Positions 30,433 through 39,556 are shown, counted from the first letter of the stretch. The stretch is DNA of 64,000 nucleotides from Sphingomonas sp. Leaf67 (GCF_001421965.1 NZ_LMLP01000022.1:205288-269287); one strand, 5' to 3'. Numbers and translations are program-made. The notes: generated by a model from the letters alone, not told the origin.

Positions 30433-31807
30433 ACGCTTCCCGATACCGTTTGACGACGCGCAGCGCGACGACGTTGAGAAGGAAGGTGATCGCGAACAGC
30501 GTGAGGCCAAGCGCGAAGGCGGCGAGCGTCTTCGGGCTGTCGAACTCGGCCTCGCCGGTCAGCAGGTCGACGATCTGTTTGGTGACGGTGGTCGCGCTTT
30601 CGAACGGATTGAGCGTGATCGACGCCGCGCCCGATGCCGCCATGACGACGATCATCGTCTCGCCGATCGCACGGCTGACCGCGAGCAGGACGCCCGCGAC
30701 CACGCCCGGCAATGCGGCAGGGAGCAGGACCTTGCCGATCGTCTCGCTGGTGGTGGCCCCCATGGCGAGGCTGCCGTCGCGCATCGACTGCGGTACGGCG
30801 GCGATCGAATCGTCGGCCATCGACGAGACGAACGGAATGATCATCACTCCCATTACCAGCCCGGCGGCGAGCGCGCTTTCCGAACTGGCGAACGGCATGC
30901 CGAGCATGACCGCGAGGTCGCGGATCGCAGGACCCACGGTCAGCGCGGCGAAATAGCCATAGACCACGGTCGGCACGCCGGCGAGGATTTCGAGGATCGG
31001 CTTCATCCATTTGCGGACGGTCGGCCGGGCATATTGCGTCAGGTAGACCGCGCTCATCAGCCCGAACGGGATGGCGACGATCATCGCGATCACCGCACCG
31101 ATGAAGAAGGTGCCCCAGAACAGCGGCACCGCGCCGAGCGTCGCGCCCGGATCGTTCGAGCGGATGACCTGCGGGCTCCAGTTGGTGCCGAACAGGAAAT
31201 CGGTGACCGGCACGATCCGGAAGAACCGCCAGCTTTCGATCACCAGCGACAGGAAGATGCCGAGCGTGGTCAGGATCGCGATCAGCGACGCGACCAGCAG
31301 CGCGAGCATCACCGCACGCTCGACCTGCGTCCGCGCGCGATAATCGGGACGGATGCGGGTAAAGGCGAAGGCGCCGCCGGCAAAGGCGAGCAGGATGGCG
31401 AGCGTGGTGCCGATCCAGTCGTAGCGGCTCTGCGCGTCGGCATAGGCCGGGGCCAGCACCTCCGCCTGGGGATTGAACGCGCCATAGGCGTTGCCGAGCG
31501 CCAGCGAGCGCGCCTCGGCAAGGATCGCCGAGCGTTCGAAGCCGGGGCCGGGCAGGCCGGTGGCGGCGGGCGTCGACAGCACGGAATCGCGGACCAGCGT
31601 CGGCGACACCGCGCTCCAGATGCTGAGGAACAGCAGCGCCGGGGCGGCGATCCAGATCGCCATGTGCCAGCCATGCTGGCCGGGCAGCGAATTGGGGCGA
31701 TCGGCAGCGGTAAGGGGCTTGGCGAACCGGGCGGCGCGGGCGCAGGCGACCATCCAGCCGATCCCGCCGAACCCCAGCACCAACAGGATCAGCGTGACGC
31801 CGTGCAT
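30425..31807 (-). CDS. pstC: Phosphate ABC transporter permease PstC
   Basis: Permease partner of PstA, 460 residues, again with an N-terminal extension of membrane helices and periplasmic sequence (DUF3333/PstC N-terminal type). The EAA-like loop is SLAMGATTSETIGKVLLPAA followed by PGVVAGVLLAVSRAIGETM. The ATG at 31807 overlaps the pstS stop. Confidence 0.94.
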   Translation of the reverse strand: MHGVTLILLVLGFGGIGWMVACARAARFAKPLTAADRPNSLPGQHGWHMAIWIAAPALLFLSIWSAVSPTLVRDSVLSTPAATGLPGPGFERSAILAEARSLALGNAYGAFNPQAEVLAPAYADAQSRYDWIGTTLAILLAFAGGAFAFTRIRPDYRARTQVERAVMLALLVASLIAILTTLGIFLSLVIESWRFFRIVPVTDFLFGTNWSPQVIRSNDPGATLGAVPLFWGTFFIGAVIAMIVAIPFGLMSAVYLTQYARPTVRKWMKPILEILAGVPTVVYGYFAALTVGPAIRDLAVMLGMPFASSESALAAGLVMGVMIIPFVSSMADDSIAAVPQSMRDGSLAMGATTSETIGKVLLPAALPGVVAGVLLAVSRAIGETMIVVMAASGAASITLNPFESATTVTKQIVDLLTGEAEFDSPKTLAAFALGLTLFAITFLLNVVALRVVKRYREAYE

Positions 31808-32838
31808 CAGTGCAGCTCCGCCGGGTTCATCGGCCTCTGGTTCGCAATCTCCGCCGCCGATTCGGCGCGGACCGCCGCCGGGGCGGCGATCATGCCGCGC
31901 CGGGTCAGCGGACCGCCCGGGTCCCACGACCTGGCATACATGGCGAGGAAGTCGTTCATGCCGGGCACGGGTTTGATGTGCGCCTTCTTCACATAGATGA
32001 ATAGCGGGCGTGCGCCCGGATAGGTGCCGCCGGCGATGCTGTCATAGCTGGGCGCGATGCCATCGATCGGCACGCCGTGCAGCCGCGACTTGTTTTCCTC
32101 GAGATAGGAATAGCCGAAGATGCCGACCGCATTGGGGTTGGTCGACAGATTCTGGACGATCAGATTGTCGTTCTCGCCCTTGTCGACATAGGCCGCGTCC
32201 TCACGGATGCGGGTGCAGATGTCTTCGTAGCGATCCTTGTCGCTGTCCTTCAACGTCTTCACCCCCGGCACCGCCGCTTCGCAGGCGGGGACCATGATGA
32301 GTTCGACCAGCGCGTCGCGGGTGCCGCTGGTCGCGGGGGGGCCGAAGAACTGGATGGGAATGGCGGGCAGCGCCGGATTGATCTGGTTCCACATCCGCGC
32401 GGTGTTGGGCTTGCCCAGCGGATTGGCCGACAGCGCCATATACACGTCGCGCTTGCTGAGTTGCAGCTTGGGGCCATTGTTCGATTCGGCCAGCGCCACG
32501 CCGTCGACGCCGACCTGCACCTCCATGATGTCCTTCACGCCGTGCGACAGGCAGGTGGCATATTCCGACTTCTTCAGCCGGCGCGACGCGTCGAGGATAT
32601 CGGGATGCTGCGGACCGACGCCTGCGCAGAACAGCGACGCACCCGCGCCGGTGCCGGTCGATTCGACCAGCGGCGCGCGCAGGTCGGGGTTCGCATTGAC
32701 CAGCATTTCGGCCACGGCGGTGGTGAAGGGGTAGACGGTCGACGACCCGACGACGCGGATATGGTCGCGCGACGTCTGCGGCTCGCAAGCGACGAGCGCG
32801 AGGCCGAGGGTCAGGACGGACGCGATCCGACGGGTCAT
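31807..32838 (-). CDS. pstS: Phosphate-binding protein PstS (lipoprotein)
   Basis: Periplasmic phosphate-binding protein of 343 residues. The signal peptide ends with a lipobox-like LVAC-E. Phosphate-contact segments are RVVGSSTVYPFTTAVAE and VESTGTGAGASLFCAG, then PATSGTRDALVEL. It is the PstS type used with the extended PstC/PstA. A Pho box lies 56-84 bases upstream, in the 3' end of phoR. Confidence 0.93.
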   Translation of the reverse strand: MTRRIASVLTLGLALVACEPQTSRDHIRVVGSSTVYPFTTAVAEMLVNANPDLRAPLVESTGTGAGASLFCAGVGPQHPDILDASRRLKKSEYATCLSHGVKDIMEVQVGVDGVALAESNNGPKLQLSKRDVYMALSANPLGKPNTARMWNQINPALPAIPIQFFGPPATSGTRDALVELIMVPACEAAVPGVKTLKDSDKDRYEDICTRIREDAAYVDKGENDNLIVQNLSTNPNAVGIFGYSYLEENKSRLHGVPIDGIAPSYDSIAGGTYPGARPLFIYVKKAHIKPVPGMNDFLAMYARSWDPGGPLTRRGMIAAPAAVRAESAAEIANQRPMNPAELH

Positions 32839-32893
32839 GCGGTTCCGGTTTCCAGAGGCGTATACGGTCATTCGCGACGCTCTGCCGTGCTCT

Positions 32894-32922
32894 GTTACCA
32901 TGGCGTTACGGCTTCATGACAG
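32894..32922 (-). promoter_or_regulatory. Pho box upstream of pstS
   Basis: Minus strand: CTGTCAT (32922-32916), four bases, CCGTAAC (32911-32905), four bases, TGGTAAC (32900-32894): three seven-base PhoB half-sites in 11-base steps. The first is an exact consensus half-site. It overlaps the phoR stop codon region, so pst-phoU-phoB can be induced separately from phoR. Confidence 0.7.
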
Positions 32923-34108
32923 TGTGCAGCGGCAACAGGACGTTGACCGTCGTGCCGTCGCCGACGACGCTGCCGATATCGAGCCGCCCGCGATGCCGTT
33001 CGACGATGTGCTTGACGATGGCGAGGCCGAGGCCGGTGCCGCCCAGTGCCCGGCTACGTCCCGAATCGACACGATAAAATCGTTCGGTCAGGCGCGGCAG
33101 ATGATCGATCGCCACCCCCTCGCCATGATCGCGCACCACCAGTTCGGCCATGGTATCGCGCGGGGCGAGCCGAATTTCGACCGGGGTGCCGGCGCGGCCA
33201 TATTTCATCGCATTGCCGATGACGTTGTGCAGCAGTTGCGACAATTGCGCGCGGTCGCCGATCACGGTCACCGCCGGTTCGACCAGCAGCGACAGGTCGG
33301 CCCCACGCGCCGGGTTGGTCGCGCTCACTTCGTCGCGGACCGCGCGCAGCATCGCCGACAGGTCGACCGTCTGGTCGGGCGGCCGGTATTTCTCCGCCTC
33401 GATCCGGCTGAGCGAGATCAGATCGTCGATCAGCCGCTGCATCCGCCGCGCCTCGTCGTTCATGACCTTCAGGAAGCGTTCGCGCACTGCGGGGTCCTCG
33501 CCCGCTTCGTCGCGAAGCGTTTCGATGAACCCCAGCAGCGAGGCGAGCGGCGTGCGCAGTTCGTGGCTGGCATTGGCGACGAAATCGACGCGCATCCGTT
33601 CCGTCGCGCGATTGCCGGTCCGGTCGGCGAGATGGACCAGCCGCCGCTCGCCGCCCAAGGCACGGACCCGCATCTCCCAGCTCTGGTCGCGGGCACCAAG
33701 GCCGACCAGCCCGACCGGTTCGGGATCGTCGCTGTTGCCGAACAGGCGTTCGGCGGCGGCGGGATGGCGGATGGCAAGGCGGACGTCGCCGCCGACGATA
33801 TGCTGGCCGAGCAGCGTGCGGGCGGCCGGGTTCGCGGCCTCGACATGACCGGCGACGACGACGAGGATCGGTTCGTCGATGGCGTCGATCGCCGCCTGCG
33901 TCGCAGCGGAGCCGTGTTGCCGCGCGGTATCGGACGATTCGGTCGTGCCGCGATCGGGGGTGTGCAGTCCGGCGACCAGCACCGCGGCGACCGCCCCGAC
34001 CAGCACCACCGCGCTGGCGTTGATGTCCGCGCCCAGCAGAAAGGCCAGCAGGGCGACGCCGACGGCAAGCGCGATGGCGAGGGGCAGGCGGGGGCCGAAT
34101 TCGTCCAT
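32906..34108 (-). CDS. phoR: Phosphate sensor histidine kinase PhoR
   Basis: Membrane sensor kinase of 400 residues: two N-terminal hydrophobic helices (about residues 8-48), a PAS-like region (about 70-165), the HisKA box VANASHELRTPLASLLGF with phospho-His at about 182, and the catalytic domain (NVIGNAMKYG, DHGEGVAIDHLPRLTERFYR, GGTGLGLAIVKHIVERH). First gene of the Pho/Pst operon. Confidence 0.95.
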   Translation of the reverse strand: MDEFGPRLPLAIALAVGVALLAFLLGADINASAVVLVGAVAAVLVAGLHTPDRGTTESSDTARQHGSAATQAAIDAIDEPILVVVAGHVEAANPAARTLLGQHIVGGDVRLAIRHPAAAERLFGNSDDPEPVGLVGLGARDQSWEMRVRALGGERRLVHLADRTGNRATERMRVDFVANASHELRTPLASLLGFIETLRDEAGEDPAVRERFLKVMNDEARRMQRLIDDLISLSRIEAEKYRPPDQTVDLSAMLRAVRDEVSATNPARGADLSLLVEPAVTVIGDRAQLSQLLHNVIGNAMKYGRAGTPVEIRLAPRDTMAELVVRDHGEGVAIDHLPRLTERFYRVDSGRSRALGGTGLGLAIVKHIVERHRGRLDIGSVVGDGTTVNVLLPLHTVMKP

Positions 34109-34196
34109 CGCCCCCGATTAGGCGCAAGTGTCGCCTTAGGCCAGTGTGTCCGTCTTTACGATTGCGTAATCGCGCGGGTTCAGGAAGATGCCTCGC

Positions 34197-34598
34197 ATGT
34201 CCGACGATCCGCATTCTCCCGCCACGCCCGGTGCCGCGACCACGCGGCGCACGCTGCTGATCGGCGCGGCGGGGGCGTCGGCGGTCGTATCGATCCGGCC
34301 GGCACTGGCGCAGACCCAGGCGTCGGTGATGACCTGCGAAATTCCGGTGCCCGACAATGCCCGGCGCGGACAGATGATCGATGCCGAGGGCAGCGTCGTC
34401 GCGCCGGGCACGCCGGGGGCGTTTCCCGGAGCCAATCGACCGTTCACCGGTGAGGATGTGAAGCGCGCCATGAACGGCGCGAACCTGCCGGGTGCCGATG
34501 GCGACACGACCCGCGCCTATATGAAATATGTCCAGCGGTTGCAGAACGGGACCAGCGGCTTCACCTGCTTCGCATCGTTGCAGATGCCGCGCGGCTGA
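34197..34598 (+). CDS. Tat-exported small protein of the HprK/PqqD cassette
   Basis: A 133-residue protein with a twin-arginine signal (TTRRTLLIGAAGASAVVSIR, cleavage after ALAQ). The mature part (about 93 residues) has two Cys near its ends (VMTCEIPV and GFTCFASL), a Pro/Gly-rich centre (APGTPGAFPGANRPFTGEDV) and a polar C-terminus; no known domain. AGGAAG precedes the ATG at 34197 by nine bases. The next gene begins five bases after its stop, so it is the first gene of the cassette and may be the substrate or effector; this is inferred. Confidence 0.75.
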   Translation: MSDDPHSPATPGAATTRRTLLIGAAGASAVVSIRPALAQTQASVMTCEIPVPDNARRGQMIDAEGSVVAPGTPGAFPGANRPFTGEDVKRAMNGANLPGADGDTTRAYMKYVQRLQNGTSGFTCFASLQMPRG

Positions 34599-34603
34599 CG
34601 CGC

Positions 34604-34879
34604 ATGGGCGCACGCTATCGCGCGCCACCGCCGGGGCATGTGCTGATCCTGTCGCTCGATCCGCTGACGGCGATCTATCACCGCGCGTCGGGGCAGACGC
34701 ATGTCGTGGCACCGCCGGTGCCGGAGATGCTCGCGCTGCTGGCCGATCCGCTGACGCCGCAGCAATTGCTGGCGGCGCTGGCGGAGCGGTACGACCTGCC
34801 CGACGGCGATCTGACGGCGCTTACCGCGCGGCTCGACGAACTGGCGGCGATCGGACTGGTCGAGCGCGATGCGGCATAG
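34604..34879 (+). CDS. PqqD-like protein of the HprK-related system
   Basis: A 91-residue winged-helix-like protein similar to PqqD / RiPP recognition elements: a beta-rich first half with HVVAPPVPEMLALLADP, then helices (TPQQLLAALAERYDLPDGDL) and ending LTARLDELAAIGLVER, the common PqqD tail pattern. It resembles the family I recall as HPr-rel-A system PqqD. In RiPP pathways such domains bind a precursor peptide. Overlaps the kinase gene by 11 bases. Confidence 0.75.
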   Translation: MGARYRAPPPGHVLILSLDPLTAIYHRASGQTHVVAPPVPEMLALLADPLTPQQLLAALAERYDLPDGDLTALTARLDELAAIGLVERDAA

Positions 34880-35732
34880 CCGGACGCTGCGCATCGGCCC
34901 GGTAGGGTTCCGGGTCGGCAGCGACTGGCGCGCGCCGATCGCGGCGCTGGACGATCTGTATCGTGACTATCCGCTGCCCGAGGGGGGCATCGCCGATTTC
35001 AACGTCCGCCTGTTCGCGGCACGGCCGTGGCGGCGCCTTGTCCGGCCGGCGGTGATGATCGGCGGCGACTATATGCTGCCCGACGCGCTGCCGCTTCCGC
35101 TGGCGCAGGGGCTGCTGGCCGCGGAGATGGGGATGAATTTGCAGATGGCGCTGGCGCAACGCCGCTATCTGTTGCTCCACGCCTCGGCGGTCGAGCGGGG
35201 CGGGCGGGCGCTGTTGCTGAGCGGGGTGTCGGGCGCGGGCAAGTCGACGCTGGCGGCGCTGCTGATGACGCGCGGCTGGCGGCTGATGGGTGACGAGTTC
35301 GCGCTGATCGACCCCGCCAACGGGCTGGTCCATGCCTTCCCCCGGCTCATCAGCCTGAAGAACGAGGCGATCGCGGTGGTGCAGGCTGCCGCCCCCGACG
35401 CACGGTTCGGGCCGTTGCTGGCGGGAACGCCCAAGGGGGATATCCGGCATCTGGTCCCCGACGCGAGTGCCATCGCGGCGATGGATCGACCGGCGGTACC
35501 GGCGCTGCTGCTGTTCCCGACCTTCGGTCGACCGCAGGCCGTGCGGGCGGTCGGCGCGGCGGAGACGTTCGTGCGGCTGACCCAGGCATCGACCAATTAT
35601 GTCGCGATGGGTGAGCGCGGATTCGGCGCGCTGGGGCGGCTGGTGCAGGACGTGCCGGTGCGGGCGATCGACTATGCCGATACGGATACCGGGCTTGCGC
35701 TGGTTGAGCGGCTGTGGGGCGCGCTGGCATGA
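34869..35732 (+). CDS. HprK-related kinase (HprK-related kinase A type)
   Basis: The 287-residue protein has an HPr-kinase-like C-terminal fold: LLLHASAVERGGRALLLSGV then SGAGKSTLAA (P-loop about residues 119-127), then GWRLMGDEFALID, the second acidic motif of HprK. The N-terminal part is unique. HprK proper phosphorylates Ser in HPr; homologues next to PqqD-like genes have been found modifying peptides, for example Ser phosphorylation in lasso peptide clusters. The target here is unknown. Confidence 0.82.
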   Translation: MRHSRTLRIGPVGFRVGSDWRAPIAALDDLYRDYPLPEGGIADFNVRLFAARPWRRLVRPAVMIGGDYMLPDALPLPLAQGLLAAEMGMNLQMALAQRRYLLLHASAVERGGRALLLSGVSGAGKSTLAALLMTRGWRLMGDEFALIDPANGLVHAFPRLISLKNEAIAVVQAAAPDARFGPLLAGTPKGDIRHLVPDASAIAAMDRPAVPALLLFPTFGRPQAVRAVGAAETFVRLTQASTNYVAMGERGFGALGRLVQDVPVRAIDYADTDTGLALVERLWGALA

Positions 35733-36730
35733 CCGATGCCCGCCTTGCCGGCGCGCTCGCCGATCCTGCCCTGTGGGACGGGTTGGATTCCCCCGACAGC
35801 TGGAACGCACTGATTGCGGCGGCGCGAGCGGAGCAGTTGATCGGCAGCCTCGCCACCCGGCTTGACGGCATCGCTATGCCGCCCGCCGCCGCGCGGATCA
35901 TGGCCGATGCGCGGGCGTCGGCCGAACAGGGGCGGGTCGCGGCGCTGTGGGAGGCGGAGATGGCGCGCCGTGCGCTTGCGCCACTCGGGGTGCCGGTCGT
36001 GCTGTTGAAGGGGACTGCGTTCGTCGCCGCCGGGCTGGATGCGGGGCGGGGGCGGTCGATAGGCGATCTCGACATCCTCGTGCCGCGCGACGCCCTTGAT
36101 GCGGTCGAGGCGGCGTTGCTGGCGGCGGGGTGGGAATGGGTCAAGCCCGACCCGTATGACGACGCCTATTATCGCCGCTGGATGCACGAGTTGCCGCCGC
36201 TGATCCATCGCGAGCGGGATCGAATGATCGACGTCCACCACACCATCCTGCCCCCGACCGCGCGGCCGACGCCGGATGCGGCGCTGCTGATCGCCGATGC
36301 GGTGCCGCTCGGCAACGGGCTGTCCGTGTTGTCGCCCGCCGACATGGTGATCCATGCCGCTGCCCATCTGTTCGTTGATGGCGATTTGCAGGGTGGCCTG
36401 CGCAACCTGTGGGATATCGACCGGCTGGTGCGGGAGTTCGACGATGGCGGGTTCGTCGATCGGTTGATGGCGCGCGCCGGGCGGCATGATCTGGTTCCGG
36501 CGACGGCGCGGGCGTTGCGGCTGGCGAAGCGAATTTTCGGGACGCCTTTGGAAGAGTTCGCGCCGGTCGCTTCGGATGCGCTGTTCGTCCGGCGGCTGCT
36601 GGCGCGCGATGGCTGGGGGCGGTTGCGGCATCGGGGGACCGAATTCGGTTTCTATGTCCGGTCGCACTGGCTGCGGATGCCGCCAGCGATGTTGGCACGG
36701 CATTTGTGGACGAAGTTTCGGAAGAAGTAG
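35729..36730 (+). CDS. Nucleotidyltransferase-family protein of the HprK cassette
   Basis: A 333-residue protein of the uncharacterised NTP_transf_5 kind. The Pol-beta-type nucleotidyltransferase core reads PVVLLKGTAFVAAGLDAGRG then RSIGDLDILVPRD, with the DxD pair at about residues 113 and 115, and a later segment DVHHTILPP. It overlaps the kinase stop by four bases (ATGA). Similar enzymes accompany HprK-like kinases and some RiPP clusters. Substrate unknown. Confidence 0.78.
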   Translation: MTDARLAGALADPALWDGLDSPDSWNALIAAARAEQLIGSLATRLDGIAMPPAAARIMADARASAEQGRVAALWEAEMARRALAPLGVPVVLLKGTAFVAAGLDAGRGRSIGDLDILVPRDALDAVEAALLAAGWEWVKPDPYDDAYYRRWMHELPPLIHRERDRMIDVHHTILPPTARPTPDAALLIADAVPLGNGLSVLSPADMVIHAAAHLFVDGDLQGGLRNLWDIDRLVREFDDGGFVDRLMARAGRHDLVPATARALRLAKRIFGTPLEEFAPVASDALFVRRLLARDGWGRLRHRGTEFGFYVRSHWLRMPPAMLARHLWTKFRKK

Positions 36731-36964
36731 TTGGTTCACGCGGAGGCGCGGAGAAGAAAGAGGTTGTTCGCGCAAAGGCGCAAAGGACGCTGAGGGGTTG
36801 TGGACCGGGCCATCTCAGCCTGTCTGGCGCAGCCTTTTCTCTTTCGGCGGCCCAACGAGAGAGGGCCGCTGTCGCGGCGAGCGCAACATCTTCGCGTCCT
36901 TTGCGCCTCTGCGTGAAAATCAAACCTTCTTCTACTCCGCGTCTCCGCGCCTCCGCGTGAACCC
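36731..36964. repeat. Long inverted repeat, copy 3 (nested)
   Basis: Outer arms TTGGTTCACGCGGAGGCGCG and CGCGCCTCCGCGTGAAC; inner arms GTTCGCGCAAAGGCGCAAAG and CTTTGCGCCTCTGCGTGAA. Two members of the same family appear nested. It separates the cassette from the convergent wecC-wecB genes and contains no gene. Confidence 0.85.
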
Positions 36965-36974
36965 CCTTAAACCT

Positions 36975-38228
36975 TCAACGCCACATGCCCCGCGTATCGT
37001 ACACCTGCTTGCCGACCCGAACCTCCGCCGGCACCCGCTTGAACACGCCATGGTCGACCAGCACGACCAGAATGTCGTTCGCCAGCCCATCGTCGAGCGA
37101 TACCAGCCGCCCGCCCGCCAGCGCCTTTGGCAGGCTGCTGACGAACGGTTCGACCAGATCGATCCGGTCGCCGAACCGTTCGATCAGCGCAGCCGCGACC
37201 TTTACCGCCGGGCTTTCGCGCAGGTCGTCGATATCCGCCTTGAACGCGAGGCCCAGCAGCGACGCGCGCGCTTCGGGGGCGGCATCGAGCAGTGCGGCGG
37301 TGCGGGCGACGACATGGTCGACCTTGCCGTCATTCACCTCGCGCGCGGTGCGGATCAGCGGCGTCTGTTCGGGGGCGGCATCGACGATGAACCACGGGTC
37401 GACCGCAATGCAGTGCCCACCGACGCCGGGGCCGGGCTTCAGGATGTTGACGCGCGGGTGGCGGTTGGCCAGCTCGATCACGTCCCACACGTTCAGGTCC
37501 ATCCGGTCGCACACGATCGACAATTCGTTGGCAAAGGCGATGGCGACGTCGCGGCTGGTATTTTCGACCAGCTTGACCATCTCCGCCGTCCGCGCGGTGG
37601 TGACGGTGCAGGCCCCCTCGACGAAGCGGCGGTAGAAATCGCACGCCGCCTCGGCACAGGCCGGGGTGATCCCGCCGATCGAGCGTTCGTTCGACACGAG
37701 TTCGAGGATAATCCGCCCCGGCAGCACCCGTTCGGGGCAATAGGCCACGGCGATGTCGGGCGTTTCGGACACGCCGGGCAGCGACAGATCGGGGCGCAGT
37801 TCGGCCAGCAGGTCGCGAATTTGTTCGGTGGTGCCGACCGGCGAGGTCGATTCGAGGATGACGGTATTGCCCGGCGTCAGCACCGGCGCGATCGCGCGCG
37901 TGGCGTTCAGGACATAGGAAAGGTCCGGCGCATGACCCGGGCCGAACGGCGTCGGCACCGCGATGACGAACACGTCGGACGGGGCGGGGGTGGTCGCGGT
38001 GGTCAGCCGGCCGAGCAGTACGACGTCGCGCACCAGCGTGTCGAGATCGGCTTCCTCGATATGAATGTCGCCGCGCGCGACGGTGTCGACCACGCGCTGG
38101 CTGACGTCGATCCCGATCACCCGCGCGCCCGACCGGGCGACGACGGCGGCGGTCGGCAGGCCGATATAGCCGAGGCCGACAACGCACACGTCATAGCTGT
38201 CGGCGGCGGTGATCCGCTGTTCAAGCAT
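36975..38228 (-). CDS. wecC: UDP-N-acetyl-D-mannosamine dehydrogenase
   Basis: Oxidises UDP-ManNAc to UDP-ManNAcA with NAD, supplying a surface polysaccharide. The Rossmann motif is VVGLGYIGLPTAAVVARSGA; the catalytic region is LKPGPGVGGHCIAVDPWF with Cys in GGHC; LLGLAFKADIDDLRESPA is the C-terminal domain. 417 residues, start MLEQRITAAD. It overlaps wecB, its usual pathway partner. Confidence 0.93.
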   Translation of the reverse strand: MLEQRITAADSYDVCVVGLGYIGLPTAAVVARSGARVIGIDVSQRVVDTVARGDIHIEEADLDTLVRDVVLLGRLTTATTPAPSDVFVIAVPTPFGPGHAPDLSYVLNATRAIAPVLTPGNTVILESTSPVGTTEQIRDLLAELRPDLSLPGVSETPDIAVAYCPERVLPGRIILELVSNERSIGGITPACAEAACDFYRRFVEGACTVTTARTAEMVKLVENTSRDVAIAFANELSIVCDRMDLNVWDVIELANRHPRVNILKPGPGVGGHCIAVDPWFIVDAAPEQTPLIRTAREVNDGKVDHVVARTAALLDAAPEARASLLGLAFKADIDDLRESPAVKVAAALIERFGDRIDLVEPFVSSLPKALAGGRLVSLDDGLANDILVVLVDHGVFKRVPAEVRVGKQVYDTRGMWR

Positions 38229-39345
38229 AGAGTGTCTCCACGATGCGTGCGGACGCATGGCCGTCTCCGAAGGGATTATGCGCCCGTGCCATGGCGGCAT
38301 GAGCGGCCGGGTCGTCGAGCAGCCGCGTCACCTCTGCGACGATGCGGTGCTCGTCCGATCCGATCAGCCGGGCGGTGCCGGCGGCGACCCCTTCGGGACG
38401 TTCGGTCGTCTCGCGCAGGACCAGCACCGGCTTGCCGAGGCCCGGTGCCTCCTCTTGCACGCCGCCCGAATCGGTGAGGACGAGGTAGCACAGGTCGAGC
38501 AGGCGGACGAACTGCGGATAGTCCTGCGGATCGAGCAGCGCCACGCGCGGGTGATCGCCGAGCATCGCCTCCATCACGCCGCGCACCTGCGGGTTGGGAT
38601 GCACCGGAAAGACGATGCCGATATCGTCGCGCTCGGCGATGCAGGCGATGGCGCGGGCGATGCTGTCCATGCCGCCGCCGAAATTCTCGCGGCGATGGGT
38701 GGTGACCAGCAGGATGCGCTTGCCCGCGAACCGTTCGGCGATGGCGTCCAGTCCGGCGGTGTGCCGCGGGTCGGCGGCAATGCGGTCGCGCGCCATGTGC
38801 AGCGCGTCGATCACGGTATTGCCGGTGACCTGCACGCGCGACGGCGGCACGTTTTCGGCGAGCAAGGCGTCGGCGGCGGTCCGGGTCGGGGCGAAATGCA
38901 GGTCGGCGATGCTGCCGACGATCTTGCGGTTCACCTCTTCGGGCCAAGGGTGATAGATATCGTGGCTGCGCAGGCCCGCCTCGACATGCGCGACCGGCAC
39001 CTTGCGATAATAAGCGGCCAGCGCCGCGACCATGGCGGTCGCGGTGTCGCCCTGCACGATCACCCGGTCGGGCCGCTCGGCATCGAACACCGGCCCCAGC
39101 GCATTCAGCAACCGCGCGGTCAGGGCGTCGAGCGACTGGCCGGCGGTCATGATGTCCAGGTCGATGTCGGGCACGATGCCGGCAAAGGCCAGCACCTGAT
39201 CGAGCATCTCGCGATGCTGGGCTGTGACGACGACGCGCGTGTCGAAGCCGGGATGCGCGCGCAGGGCATGGATCAGCGGAAACAGCTTGATCGCTTCGGG
39301 GCGCGTGCCGAAGACAACCAACACCCGCTGCACCTGCTTGCGCAT
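38221..39345 (-). CDS. wecB: UDP-N-acetylglucosamine 2-epimerase (non-hydrolysing)
   Basis: Converts UDP-GlcNAc to UDP-ManNAc, the substrate of WecC. Start MRKQVQRVLVVFGTRPEAIK is the family hallmark, followed by VVTAQHREMLDQ, VQGDTATAMVAALAAYYRKV, PVAHVEAGLRSHD and the C-terminal TDSGGVQEEAPGLGKPVLVL. 374 residues; overlaps wecC by eight bases. Confidence 0.95.
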   Translation of the reverse strand: MRKQVQRVLVVFGTRPEAIKLFPLIHALRAHPGFDTRVVVTAQHREMLDQVLAFAGIVPDIDLDIMTAGQSLDALTARLLNALGPVFDAERPDRVIVQGDTATAMVAALAAYYRKVPVAHVEAGLRSHDIYHPWPEEVNRKIVGSIADLHFAPTRTAADALLAENVPPSRVQVTGNTVIDALHMARDRIAADPRHTAGLDAIAERFAGKRILLVTTHRRENFGGGMDSIARAIACIAERDDIGIVFPVHPNPQVRGVMEAMLGDHPRVALLDPQDYPQFVRLLDLCYLVLTDSGGVQEEAPGLGKPVLVLRETTERPEGVAAGTARLIGSDEHRIVAEVTRLLDDPAAHAAMARAHNPFGDGHASARIVETLYA

Positions 39346-39415
39346 CGACGACCCCCCACGACCGGAATTGGCCGCTGCTGCGGTGTGTCCTAGCGGCAGG
39401 AGTTTAACAATTGGC

Positions 39416-39553
39416 CAAAATCCTCCCCGGCACGGGGAGGGGGACCAGCGCAGCTGGTGGAGGGGGGTATCGGCATACGGCACCGTCCCGTTGCGCGGAG
39501 AACCCCCTCCACCACCGCTTCGCGGCGGTCCCCCTCCCCGTGCCGGGGAGGAG
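39416..39553. repeat. Inverted repeat upstream of wecB
   Basis: Arms CCTCCCCGGCACGGGGAGGG and CCTCCCCGTGCCGGGGAGG enclose an inner pair (GGAGGGGG and ACCCCCTCC). Shorter relatives occur at 44434-44456 and 46568-46594. It lies between wecB and the SDR gene. Confidence 0.8.
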
Positions 39554-39556
39554 CGG

